Shown: in pieces, positions 8,183-17,758 of the stretch
How positions within the stretch are numbered: position 1 is the first letter of the stretch
Layout of the letters: every line of letters begins with the position of its first letter
Assembly (NCBI GenBank): GCA_036897625.1
Contig: JAYMTA010001052.1
Span: 1 to 22,118, forward strand
Direction: 5' to 3'
Source: Pelargonium cotyledonis
Taxonomy: Eukaryota > Streptophyta > Magnoliopsida > Geraniales > Geraniaceae
Length of the DNA stretch: 22,118 nucleotides
The notes under the pieces: generated by a model
The model's database searches: none
Told to the model about the DNA's origin: nothing
Seen by the model: the letters and a program-made list of their open reading frames with translations, nothing else
Made by a program: the position numbers and the translations under genes

Positions 8183-9109
8183 AGATGATTTGTTCTGTTT
8201 TGTCAAGTTGATGTCAGCTTCTGCAATATTTTTCTTTACTTAACTCTTTCTGATGCACTTGGGAACATAAACTTCCATTTACCATGCAAACTTTAGCACT
8301 CCAAGCACAAAACATACCTTGTAAATTTGATGATGTCCTTCAGAATAAGGGAGTACAGATTGGGAACAGGTACAGCCCTACAAAAAGCATAACTGATGTA
8401 CTGATGTAAAATAGAAGTTATTGCAAATTTGTCAAAACTTTATTGTATGTCTTTGGGTAGACAGTTGACAATCCTTGTAAACAAAAAGAGAAATAGTTCC
8501 TCCAAATGAGCTGACCTCATACGTTATATCATAAGCATCCATACCAGTGCAATAGTAAAATCTTCCAAACCTATGAAAACAACCTTATTCATCAAGAGCC
8601 TAATTTAAGAATATCGACACATTATTTTACAATCAGAACATTGAACTGTACGTACCCTTGCATGATGCTTAAGCATTGTATGCTGCCTAAAGACCTTCGG
8701 TTTCATGATAGATAAGTGGTTGAAGTTTCCTTGTTATAAGCCGAGTTGGCTGCTAGAATGATTATCAGTACCATTCTCTAGTCTATTCAATTACTGTTGT
8801 TGGAGATCTAGTGATGCCGTATCCTTCAGCCTACTAACCTTGTACATGATGCATGAGTTTTTATATCTTCTGAATCAATTAGATCATTCTGATATTTCTA
8901 TTGAATGAAGCTTTAATTTTTCCATTTCAATATATGAACTGTTCGATTCTGGTAAATGCCAAACTTTACACATCTGCAGAGAAAGTTACACAATTAGTGG
9001 AGGAAGTCTTGTGATAAAATATAATCACTCTCGGTATGTGTAATTAGACAGAATTAGAGTCTCTACAAACATTATCTTTATGGAAAAAAAAAATCTTATG
9101 TAAATATAT
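8183..9109. repeat. Array intergenic repeat between copies D and E
   Basis: No gene seen. It holds the TTGTAAATTTGATGATGTCCTTCAGAATAAGG block (about 8320-8351), a GAACTGTACGTACCC stretch also found after copy B, and the ATATATGAACTGTT...AGAGTCTCTACAAACAT stretch shared with 5355-5515. About 8690-8900 shows no clear match elsewhere in the array. Confidence 0.5.
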
Positions 9110-9173
9110 AGCACTATCAAAACGTGCGGGTCAGAGGATTTTGGAATCAGTTTCTTGGGCTTACAAGATTGAC
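9110..9173 (+). repeat. Array repeat block M, copy 5 (3' part only)
   Basis: Only the end of the block is present: CACTATCAAAACGTGCGGGTCAGAGGATTTTGGAAT and TTGGGCTTACAAGATTGACT. The front about 190 bp is missing. Confidence 0.55.
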
Positions 9174-9744
9174 TCTTCTCATTTTATGCTTAAAAATTAA
9201 AATAATAACTTGACCCAGAGCAAACTTTTGGCTGTTTATTATGTTTTTAGCCTTCAACTTTGTAGCAAAAGTTAAAATTAGACAACCCAGAAGCATTTGT
9301 CATTTGATTCTTTACTGCAGAACCAAAACAAAACTGTGTATGGATGGTGAAAATGTGTCTTACAGAACATCTGGTTCACATACAGCTCGAATGGATTCAT
9401 GCCTTCTTGCATCACAATTTTGAGCTGTTATTTTAAAAATGACTTCACAATCTAGTTCATCTCTAGTTGTTAAACTGAACACTACCTCTGACTTTAATGG
9501 AAATATAATTTGAAAAAAGAGAGTCAAATTTACTAGTACAAAGACCAGAAATGGCCACACAATCTTGTTCTCCTATTATATTCTTTTTTTAAATTATAAT
9601 TATCTCAGTCTTGTTCTCCTTTGGTTTCTTAGATGTTGTATAGTTTAAATAAGATGCTTACATATTGGGTATTTTTTTTTTTTATCAGCTGTTGGGTATT
9701 TGTTCTTTTGTCACATTTTAAGAATCATATACCTTGAGAAAATG
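9174..9744. repeat. Array intergenic repeat upstream of copy E
   Basis: Aligns along its length to 5772-6299. It carries a short internal duplication, TATTGGGTATTTTTTTT... and GTTGGGTATTTGTTC (about 9663-9710). Short open frames on both strands (9241-9423, 9360-9560) lie in repeat and are not supported. Confidence 0.55.
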
Positions 9745-9879
9745 ATTTAAAATTTGCCCATTCCCTTCACCAAACTCTATATAAAGAACCCTTCCCTTCA
9801 TAACAGAAACATGCCAAGTTTGGTTACTTGTACTCACCTACTAGAAGAAACAGAGAAAAGGGGAGCTAAAGTTTAGAAC
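9745..9879 (+). promoter_or_regulatory. Promoter and 5' leader of copy E
   Basis: ACCAAACTCTATATAAAGAACC gives a TATA box at 9778-9785, about 95 bp before the ATG. The leader is shorter than in C, going from CATAACAGAAACATG to AAGTTTGGTTACTTGTACTCACC. GAGAAAAGGGGAGCTAAAGTTT just before the ATG is shared with copy B only. Confidence 0.6.
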
Positions 9880-10601
9880 ATGGACAGGTTTAATGGAGGA
9901 TCTTATGGAAATGCTACTCGTGTTATCACATTCCACTCGTCATCCCAATGGAATCCTCACTTGGACATGACTAATGGAGGGTCTTACTGTAAGGCCCTCC
10001 ATTTCTCCCAATGGAAGGCTCCCTCAGACATTGTTAAAGGAAGGTCTCATGAAAAGGCTACACGTGTTATCGAGTTCCATTCGTTGACCCAATGGAAGGC
10101 TCACTTTGAAGCCTCCAAACAAACAGACAACCTGGTATGATTTATGGGTTCTTTCCCATTTTTTCTTTTGCTTCTTTTGCACTATCTTTGTATATTTCCC
10201 ATACTGATATTATTTTGTTATGTTCAATGAAGATGGTGATTTATTTCACGGCTACATGGTGTGGGCCTTGTAGAGCCATGGAACCAACCATCAATGATAT
10301 GGCTGCCAAGTACTCAGATGTTGAGTTCATCAAGATTGACGTTGACAAATTGGTGGTATGAATCACTCTTTATAGCCTACAGACTATGGTTTATGTTTAT
10401 TATTTTGTTGATGTAATTGAACCCTAATAATCTTAATAAAATAATGCTAATGAAACAGACTGTATCTGTGCAATTTGGAGTTCAGACAATGCCAACATTC
10501 ATATTGTTGAAGAATGGGAAAGAGGTAGATAGGTGGCAGCTGTCAAGAAAGAGGAGATGGAGATGAAAGTTGCAAAACACAGGGTACAAGTTTTTTATTG
10601 A
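9880..10601 (+). pseudogene. Thioredoxin h-like copy E, frame change in exon 3 removes the C-terminus
   Basis: Exons at 9880-10134, 10233-10355 and 10459-10601; exon 3 is 143 bp where the siblings have 144. A base is missing near 10531-10534 (GATAGGTGG against GATAGGGTT in A and GATAAAGTGG in D). The frame therefore turns to RWQLSRKRRWR and stops at 10564-10566; the sibling-type stop survives at 10599-10601. The product would be 161 aa, without most of strand beta5 and helix alpha4, so probably unstable. Everything before the break is intact: three N-terminal repeats (85 codons), Tyr89 at the buried-Asp site, ATWCGPC (Cys95, Cys98) and TMPTF (Pro138). It is the only copy here with the standard WCGPC motif. 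Exon 1 is of the same type as copy B. A sequencing error in the short G run cannot be excluded. Confidence 0.65.
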
Positions 10602-10702
10602 TCATGCAAGGCAAGATTCAAGGCTCAGAGGACAAGATTATTTACTCTTTATGATTGTTTTAAAATATAAAATTTTGATTGTAAGCTATTCGTTAAAAGC
10701 AA

Positions 10703-10708
10703 AATAAA
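10703..10708 (+). terminator. Poly(A) signal AATAAA of copy E
   Basis: AATAAA in the conserved AAAAGCAAAATAAAA stretch, about 100 bp past the sibling-type stop. Confidence 0.5.
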
Positions 10709-11505
10709 AAGGACAATCTCTCTTTTTTCTTTTTCTTTTTTTGTCTTGTTCATGTTGGCTTCTGCAGAATTTTTCCTAGCATGAAGAAAAAAATCATTTA
10801 CCAAAGCAAACTTTACTATAAATTGTACTAAAACCCCATTTAAGAAGTACTCTTTCAAGAACTAAACAAAGAATATCTAAAGAGAGTTCACTGTTTTTGA
10901 TCAAATAGAGCTTATCAAGGAGAGTAATAGAGTAATAGAACGTAAGTAGGGTCCAAAGCAATCTTGTTCACAACTTAAAGTACAAAACATACCTTGTAAA
11001 TCTGATGAAGCAAGAACCATCCTGCCCGGTTTATCCTGTCTTATTCTTCAGAATAAGGTACAGTACAGCTTCTGTACAGGCACAACCCAACAAGAAAACA
11101 ACCAAAAGGCAAAATTCTGAATAGACCACATAAATTCAAACTGTTATATTTAACTGTACAATTTGTAATCTATAGAACCTAAAAATAAATAATACAAACT
11201 TCAGAAGTTACAACCAGAGATCAAAACAGGCAATGCATTGATTATCATAATTTCTACAGCTCAGTGATTCAAAGGACTTACATTGATTACTATTATACAG
11301 TTATCAAATTTAAAGACAGCATCACTTATGGCATTTGAAGGCAGTAGTTCATACAACTAACACCATCAGTCTCCTTAATACTTGGCTTCCTACTATATGC
11401 ACAATCTTCCTCTTTAAAGGTGAAAAAATTATGTATGTACATTCATTTGTCCTCTCATACTATCAGTGTTATTAGACGGTTATCATCTTAGGCTCCAAGT
11501 CTTGA
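10709..11505. other. Last array repeat and the 3' flank of the J-protein gene
   Basis: The left part still shows array sequence (TACAAAACATACCTTGTAAATCTGATGAAG and TTCTTCAGAATAAGGTACAGTACAG at about 10980-11068). It marks the right edge of the array. From about 11100 on there is no further array match; this is probably the 3'UTR and end region of the minus-strand J-protein gene. No gene seen. Confidence 0.45.
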
Positions 11506-14093
11506 CTAGCATTCAATTCCACCCAACACTTTAGTCAGATCGGCTTTCTGTTCTGCAGTGAGCCTTGATGGAAATATGATATCGAACTTGACTATGAGAT
11601 TTCCTTTCTTGCTCGGTTCTTTTGAGATGGGCATTCCTTCATTAGGGATCACCACCTTATCACTGGGTTTCACAATATCTGCGACAGGGATTGTGAGATT
11701 CCTTCCATCCAAGGTTGTCAAATTGACAGGCTTTCCCGTGAGAGCTTCCAATAGTAGTATCTTCTGATTGACCACCAGATCATTTCCATCCCTATTAAAG
11801 ACAGCATGTGGTTTTTCATCCACCACGAAAATAAGATCAGCTGGCGTGACGCCGGGTTCTTGGTTGCCCTTCTCGGGAAAAGTGATTTTTGTGCCCTTCT
11901 TCCAACCAGGTTTAATGTCTATTTTCAAAATTTCCTCAACAGTCTTCGGCTTACTGCAAAACAAATTCTTGTTCATCAAGCCAATGAAACATAATTCACA
12001 AAATAATTTCAGATATATTTAATATGAAAAAGACCAATGAAGAAAAATACCTTATACAATACGTTTATATTTTAACTATGATAACTAATAAAATTTATTT
12101 TTTTCAATTTCCAAGTCATATCTTGCAAGTAGCAGGGCCTGGCCTAAATAGTTAATCGTGCTTACTATTACTAGCGAAGCTTACACTTGGGGCATGTGGT
12201 TGTGTGAAGAATTGTCAGTAAAGTAATGACCCTTTGGTTTTATGTTCTAGTTGGTTTCAATTACTACCCCTTGACTGGAAAGTGGAAACCAACTAGAAAG
12301 TGGGTCCTTTTGATTGACTTAGGACAGCATAGAGGACCAAACATCAGCCATAGTAAACATGTCATTCCTGGTTCAGTTAATTTACTTCTGTATTGCTTCC
12401 TGAACTGCACCTTGAATTCTGTGCATGCTTCTCAGAGCTACCTCAAAGGCTCAAACTACACAGAGACTGGACATCAATAAAAACAAAATAGGTAGAAACA
12501 AACGTGAGACATCAATATTGGAACTTCTTTGCTCCTACTTCACAAGGTTCCTCGGTTTCCATCACAATATCTACCATATCTAAAAGCTTATATCAATATT
12601 CTATCAAGAATTATGAACAAATTCCTATACTCCTACCATCCACGCTCGACAGAAAGAGTAAAAAGGCAGCCACAATGTTGCCACCATCAGATAATACTAT
12701 TAATCATTCAGATTACCAAATGTTATTGATTAAAAAATGTTTACACTCATGACCTCTTGATACAAACCAAAATCCAACCTTGCTACACCAATATAGTTCA
12801 ATGTTCACATGCTGGAAGCACTTAACTAACTCCATTCATATTACCCAAGCAATCACTTCGGGAAAGGTTTGTCTGAATATTATGATTTATGAAACTATTA
12901 GTCTACTCAAGCTTTTAACATGATCAACTATATCAGTTTAGCAAATGATAAGATATTGACCTAATAGTTCACAGAAGCACCTATTTTTGTTCTCTTAGTC
13001 GGAAAAATGACAAAAAGAAACACCTCTGAACTCTTCACACTAGATATTGACACAACAGACTTTTCATTTTCAGTCCAAACCTATTGCTTGCTAGTAGATC
13101 CCAAAGTGGAAACCACAAACAAGACAATGCAAACAGTTCAAAAACAGAATACAAATGGTTTCTTTGCCAATAGAAAGAATCAAAGAACCACAAATTAACA
13201 ACATATACAATAACCCCAATATACAAGATATAACCATCAATCACTTCTGTTTCGTTCTGATAAAATAAAATTATAAACAGCCACCAATCAACCTATTAAC
13301 CTGAAAATCATGGTTGCCATACCATCTCACCTCAACTATTCTCCTAGATAGATCCTAACAAAATTAATCTAATTTAACAAAAACTTACAGAAACCAACAG
13401 ATCAAGCAAGCAAAAGATACTAGATTGTCACCAGAAATTGCTAAAAAAAACAATTTGGTTCATTGCAGACACCTAATTATCTCCATAAGAACAATATAGA
13501 ACGGAGTGAAACAAAAAATGCTCAATAACAACAAGAGACAAAGCTACGTACCCAAATTCGTCTGGAACAAACCGGGAGATCCTCATCTTCCTCTTGGCAC
13601 CTTTGTACAGCTCCTCCAATGTACAAGCAAACTTGGACTCAACCGCCGGAGCCTTCCTGATCCCCGGATTACTCCCCACCACCTCCACTTTCCCATTTCT
13701 GCTCGCATTCCTGTTACTGAACGTCCCACGGACCCGCCCGCCACCGCCTCCAGATCCACCAAAGAACTCGGCAAAAATGTCATCGGCGTCGCGGGTATTG
13801 AATGGGAACGAAGAATTGCTCATTCCGGAAGAGTAAACGATGGACCCCGGCGGCGGGAAATCAGCAGGCATGAGAGCATCCTCGCCGTAGAGGTCGTAGA
13901 TCTGCCGCTTCTGGGGATCGCTGAGCACATCATAGGCCTCGGAGATTTGCTTGAACTTGGCCTCGGCCTGGCTCTTATTAACCGGGTTCTTGTCCGGGTG
14001 CCACTTCATTGCCAGCCTCCGATACGCCTTCTTCAAATCCTCCTCCGACGCAGTGCGCTCCACTTTCAGCACGTTGTAGTAGTCGACACCCAT
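11506..14093 (-). CDS. Type II (DNAJB/Sis1-like) J-protein, Hsp70 co-chaperone
   Basis: Two exons on the minus strand, 14093-13552 and 11953-11506, give 329 aa. The donor GG|GTACGT and acceptor TTTTGCAG join GG to T, so that EFG continues into KPKTVEEIL. Residues 4-70 are the J domain with HPD at 32-34 (KWHPDKN), which stimulates the ATPase of Hsp70. Residues about 75-145 are a Gly/Phe/Ser-rich linker ([20 protein letters not shown]). From about 152 on come the two beta-sandwich client-binding domains ([46 protein letters not shown]). There is no CxxCxGxG zinc finger, so it is class B, and it ends in GGIEC with no ER or prenylation signal. The [11 protein letters not shown] start is the usual one for this plant family (330-350 aa), presumed cytosolic or nuclear. 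Exon 1 is clearly GC-richer than its surroundings. Confidence 0.93.
11954..13551 (-). other. Intron of the J-protein gene (about 1.6 kb)
   Basis: AT-rich intron with clean splice sites on the minus strand (GTACGT donor, T-rich tract and TTTTGCAG acceptor). No conserved coding frame, repeat of the array or clear transposon was seen in it. Small open frames at 12226-12480, 12504-12752 and 13007-13244 are not supported. Confidence 0.7.
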
Positions 14094-14140
14094 CTCCGGT
14101 CGCTCCTTTCAGGCAAATGGGTTCCGATCTCCGACCTCAA

Positions 14141-14152
14141 TTTCGCGCGAAA
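14141..14152. promoter_or_regulatory. Perfect palindrome TTTCGCGCGAAA, candidate E2F site before the J-protein gene
   Basis: The 12-bp palindrome lies about 48 bp upstream of the J-protein ATG, in the likely 5'UTR or core promoter. Both strands fit the E2F/DP consensus TTTSSCGC. Plant E2F targets are mostly S-phase genes; a role here is inference only. Confidence 0.4.
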
Positions 14153-14737
14153 TGACCAAAAATGCCAGGTGGGTGTTGCCAAGTTAGGATTTTTATGCAA
14201 ATTCGAGGTGGCTCCGGCAAGCTGGGTCGGCGAGGCCGGTCGTCAACCGTGCCAAGCAAACGCGCAAAGCCAAAGAAGACGAAGGAACAACATCGATGTA
14301 AGTGTCTGCTTCTGGGATTATAAATTAATTTAAGGAATCAGCATAAGATTTATCTGTGAATGAATGTGAGAGAGACTGTCCGAAACAGCTTAATTTGCTG
14401 TGTTTTTGGGTTATTGGATTGGTGTGTGTGTTGAGCTGGTTTTGAAGCTCCAATGGCTGCTCGACAGATGCACCCAACCAATAAAGATCATATTTTTATT
14501 ATTTTTATTTTGTTTTGCCAAAATCACAACCTTGCCCTTATTAAAAGAAAATTAGATTCCAAAAGATATGGTCACTTTATAATTCGTTTTTTGGAAGCTT
14601 GATCACCACCACAATTATGAGAATTTAATGTCAATTTATTAATAGTGGTTAAGTTTTTGTATTATTATTATTTCTGCCGTAACCGTTATGGGAATTAAAT
14701 CTATTAACTTTTTGTTGGAGCAAGTAATATATATAAA
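14153..14737. other. 5' flank of the J-protein gene
   Basis: No gene seen. About 14153-14300 is GC-richer, probably promoter of the minus-strand J-protein gene; beyond it the DNA is strongly AT-rich. The frame at 13506-14333 is the shadow of the J-protein exon. Confidence 0.5.
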
Positions 14738-14939
14738 CGGTTTAATGTATATCAGTTAACTGATATAAAGTTATATCAGTTAAACTAATAAAGTGATGAT
14801 ACCTCATTTAAAATCATGGATCGCTCTGTTTCTACAAATTCACTTGGGTGGGTATAAGTGATTTTAAATGAGATGTCATCGCCTCATTGGTTTCTCAAAT
14901 TGCAACTGATATATCAGTTAACTGATATACATTTTACCC
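14738..14939. mobile_element. Foldback MITE, 202 bp, Mutator-like by its 9-bp target duplication
   Basis: The two ends are inverted copies: CGGTTTAATGTATATCAGTT at the left and, read from the right, GGGTAAAATGTATATCAGTT. Both go on with AACTGATATA, so each end contains the palindrome ATATCAGTTAACTGATAT. The inner parts also pair (CTCATTTAAAATCA against TGATTTTAAATGAG), so the whole element can fold into a hairpin. It is flanked by ATATATAAA at 14729-14737 and 14940-14948. A 9-bp duplication fits Mutator-like elements, though the repeat is low-complexity. There is no coding capacity; a full-length partner elsewhere would have to move it. Confidence 0.75.
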
Positions 14940-14948
14940 ATATATAAA

Positions 14949-15983
14949 ATTGATACAACTAAATTTTGCTTGTAAATGAGGTGAAAGGTAAAATTTAATT
15001 ATAAGTTATGCGATAAATACTGAAAAAATAGTTTTAGCACACAATTGAAAATGTGTTAAATATTGAAATATGAAGTGAAACAAAGATATACTTAAAATAT
15101 ATGCTAACTTTAACACGAAATGTTAAGCTCAACTAGCTCACAATCTCTACTTTATTAGCGTTTTATTATAATAGGTGTTAAGCATTATAGTGAAAATTGC
15201 TAAGTACGTAGAGTAATTGATGAGATGACATATTCTCTATGTTCTTTATTACCCAAAGAAAACCAGCAAAACATTGTAGATGCTCTTATTAACCTTTTCA
15301 AGTCATTTTCTTATTTGATTCATTATTCTTTAATTTAGATTTTTTAATTATTAATTACATTTTATATACTATTTTATGTTTAGATGATTCAATTTGAGTA
15401 TATAATTTGCTACAGAAATTGAATTAAATAATATTAATTATTTGACAAAAGTGTTGTTTGCTTGTTTACCTGTTTGGGGTTGTGTTGAAAGGGCCTTTTA
15501 AAACATGGAAAATGTTATGAAGCAAAATATGTACAAGGAATGAAGCAAAAAAAAAACATGGAAAATGTTAGGTTGAGATCCAAAATGAAATTGATGGAGT
15601 ATGTATTAAAAGGGATGAGATGTATTGTATTAGTTAGATAATAAATAAGGATTAGGCATGTTAATTGATTTGATGGGCATGTGATGATGACTGACTAATC
15701 ACATAAAGAACTGAGACAGAGTGAGAGGTCATCAATGGCATTATTGTAAATTTTTCGTTTAGAAAATGGTGGTGGTGGTGGTGGTGATCTGCTGGGTGTT
15801 GTGTACACGTTGTGATGCTGAAAATAAATCAAGTCAAAAAGTCTTCAGTGACAGCCTTGTGAGGTTAACAGCACATCACTTATATCCTACTTTTTAATTT
15901 TCAAATAAATTATATATATGCAATTGGATTTCATTAGCGGCTTATTCGAACATTACTTATTTTCCTATTTTTTTTAGTGTAGG
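14949..15983. other. AT-rich intergenic DNA
   Basis: No gene seen. It holds a short direct repeat AAACATGGAAAATGTTA at about 15501-15517 and 15554-15570, and the trinucleotide run described separately. Confidence 0.5.
15767..15786. repeat. (TGG)n microsatellite
   Basis: Six TGG units plus TG, uninterrupted. Confidence 0.8.
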
Positions 15984-15996
15984 ATGTGACAAGTAT

Positions 15997-16483
15997 ACTT
16001 ATTTTTTCGATAAGCGATTGGTACATTTTATTGATAGAGCAGATGATTGAAGAAAAATAGAAAAAACAGGTAGGAAAAACAGAAAACTAAACGGAACTCT
16101 AAAAAAAACGAACACTAATTATCTAATTAAGTTAAAAGATTCGAACACCAAGCCAAAAAAGAATTACAAAGAAGGGCTCCAAACACGTGTCAATAGAGAA
16201 GTTAGAACTTTTAATACAAGGTATGATAACCTCCACACTTGAGAACTCATTTCAGACGACGAGATCGTTGTGCGCTAGCCAAATGTGCCAAAGCCTGATC
16301 AAACAAAGAGCCTCCCACAAACTACAAGCCAACTTGCTTCCCCCAAGCAAAATGGCCAACAACAAAGAAGTGAAAAATTGTTCACTAGAAATGCAGTTTT
16401 TACGTTTCACCACACCAAAACCGCCAACCAAATGTGAACTGACCACATACACCATATCAAGAGATAAGAGACAAAAGTTTTGA
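15997..16483 (-). mobile_element. 5'-truncated LINE fragment (3' tail) with 13-bp target duplication
   Basis: On the minus strand the element starts at about 16483 and ends in ATCAATAAAATGTACCAATC...CGAAAAAATAAGT, a poly(A)-signal-like 3' end with a short A run, typical of plant LINEs. One frame near the start reads SLWEALCLIRLWHIWLAHND, resembling the W-x-IW-x-A-x-N-x-x-V pattern found after the zinc-finger part of plant LINE reverse transcriptases. It is flanked by ATGTGACAAGTAT at 15984-15996 and 16484-16496. Only the last about 490 bp of an element would be present, without the reverse transcriptase core, so it cannot move on its own. The protein match is from memory and weak; the end structure and flanking repeat carry more weight. 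Confidence 0.55.
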
Positions 16484-16496
16484 ATGTGACAAGTAT

Positions 16497-17758
16497 TCAA
16501 TCAGTATTCAGAGATAATACATATCAAAAATAAAGGAAGTCAAGACACAAGACGTTATTTAAAACTGTTAATCAAACAAAACATTAAAATTTTAAATGTG
16601 ACAAGTACATGGAGTATTTCTCTAGTTTTCTCAAACAATAATAAACCAGATTCTTAAAAACTAAATTTAGCAAAATAAGAGGATATGATTCTATACCAAA
16701 CTATTGACTTTTTCTTATTATTTATTGCATAATAGTTTGTCCTTGCAATAATTCAAACTATTTTGAAACTTCATATGTTTTGTACCACAAAATAATCATG
16801 ATAGTATCTCAATTGTGTTTGTAGTATAAAATAGCTCATTCAACTTAGTTATCTTTTTCTGTTCAAGAAAAGATTCCACATTTATAATTTGTTTATTGAA
16901 ATATTTAATGGGATATGTTTTGTAATTGTGTTTGATTCCGTCCATTAACGTGTGCACCACACACAATTAGTTGGTGCTTATTTTCCCCAATGCTTGCAAA
17001 CTAAAACTCTCACATTCATTGGTACAATGGCTCTTAACATTTTAGTAAAGCACATGCATCTCCCATTCTTCCTATCTCATATCTGGTTCCCAGTCGGGTC
17101 TCAAAATGTGTGACACCATAAAAGACCGCACTAAGCGACTAAGAAAAGAAACCAAACAACGTCAAAGGGTTAACGACACTACCAACACTACCACTACGTA
17201 TATACATCCACAATGTTACGGAATAATTCTAAAGGCGCCTATGGCGTGTACCTCTAAAACATGAATATTGAAAAGAAAAAAAACGTCAATCAGAGCGCCA
17301 AAACTTCCAAAGAGTGTGAAACACCAATCTTGATTTGATAGAGCACATTATGTTCTTTAAAGTATGTATTTTGCATTTTTTGTATGATTATGAGTGGTTC
17401 ATTTATCATGTTGTCTTGGGAAGATCTCTACACTAGGGTATGACATTGAAACAACTATGAATATATTTAGATTAAACTCACACGATGATTTGTTAATCAA
17501 TATCTCAAATTTGACTGCGGGTTTGCTTATATTTGTGATTGGGCAAAAGTTCTTCATGGTGGCATTTGTGAACGACAGAGTTTTAGAACTTCTCTGCAGC
17601 GTGCTGTGTTGTTATTTATGTTTCAATTTCACAGTTTATTTAACAATTTTCATTTGACTTGTAAAATTGTAAAATACATTATTGCTAGTGGGAAGCTAAA
17701 GAGCATAGCCTTATCTTCTTAAATCAAAGGCCTTAACTTCTGTAAACTGAGGCCCAAG
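16497..17758. other. Intergenic DNA and 5' flank of the PPR gene
   Basis: No gene supported. ATGTGACAAGTACATGGAGTA at 16595-16615 resembles one end of the common plant element with CTCCxTCCC-type ends, but no partner end was found. The 87-codon frame at 17394-17657 has no recognisable domain and no homology I can name. The last about 100 bp before 17759 are probably the PPR gene leader; no clear TATA box was found. Confidence 0.45.

Noticed and set aside
1-10720. Array as a bacterial-type or CRISPR-like repeat system
   Set aside because: The repeats are kilobase gene units with introns, TATA boxes and poly(A) signals; there are no short direct repeats with spacers.
13506-14333. 275-codon plus-strand open frame across the J-protein start
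   Set aside because: It is the complement of a GC-rich J-domain exon; the minus-strand protein is a clear family match and this frame has none.
16595-16615. Second Stowaway-like end pairing with 15981-15996
   Set aside because: The similarity is short and the inverted partner is not clear; the LINE target duplication explains the 15984/16484 pair better.
17394-17657. 87-codon hydrophobic frame before the PPR gene
   Set aside because: No homology I can name, poor codon look, and no promoter; chance or old repeat is likelier.
10709-17758. LTR retrotransposon or other virus-like element
   Set aside because: No paired long terminal repeats, primer-binding site or capsid/polymerase frames were seen.
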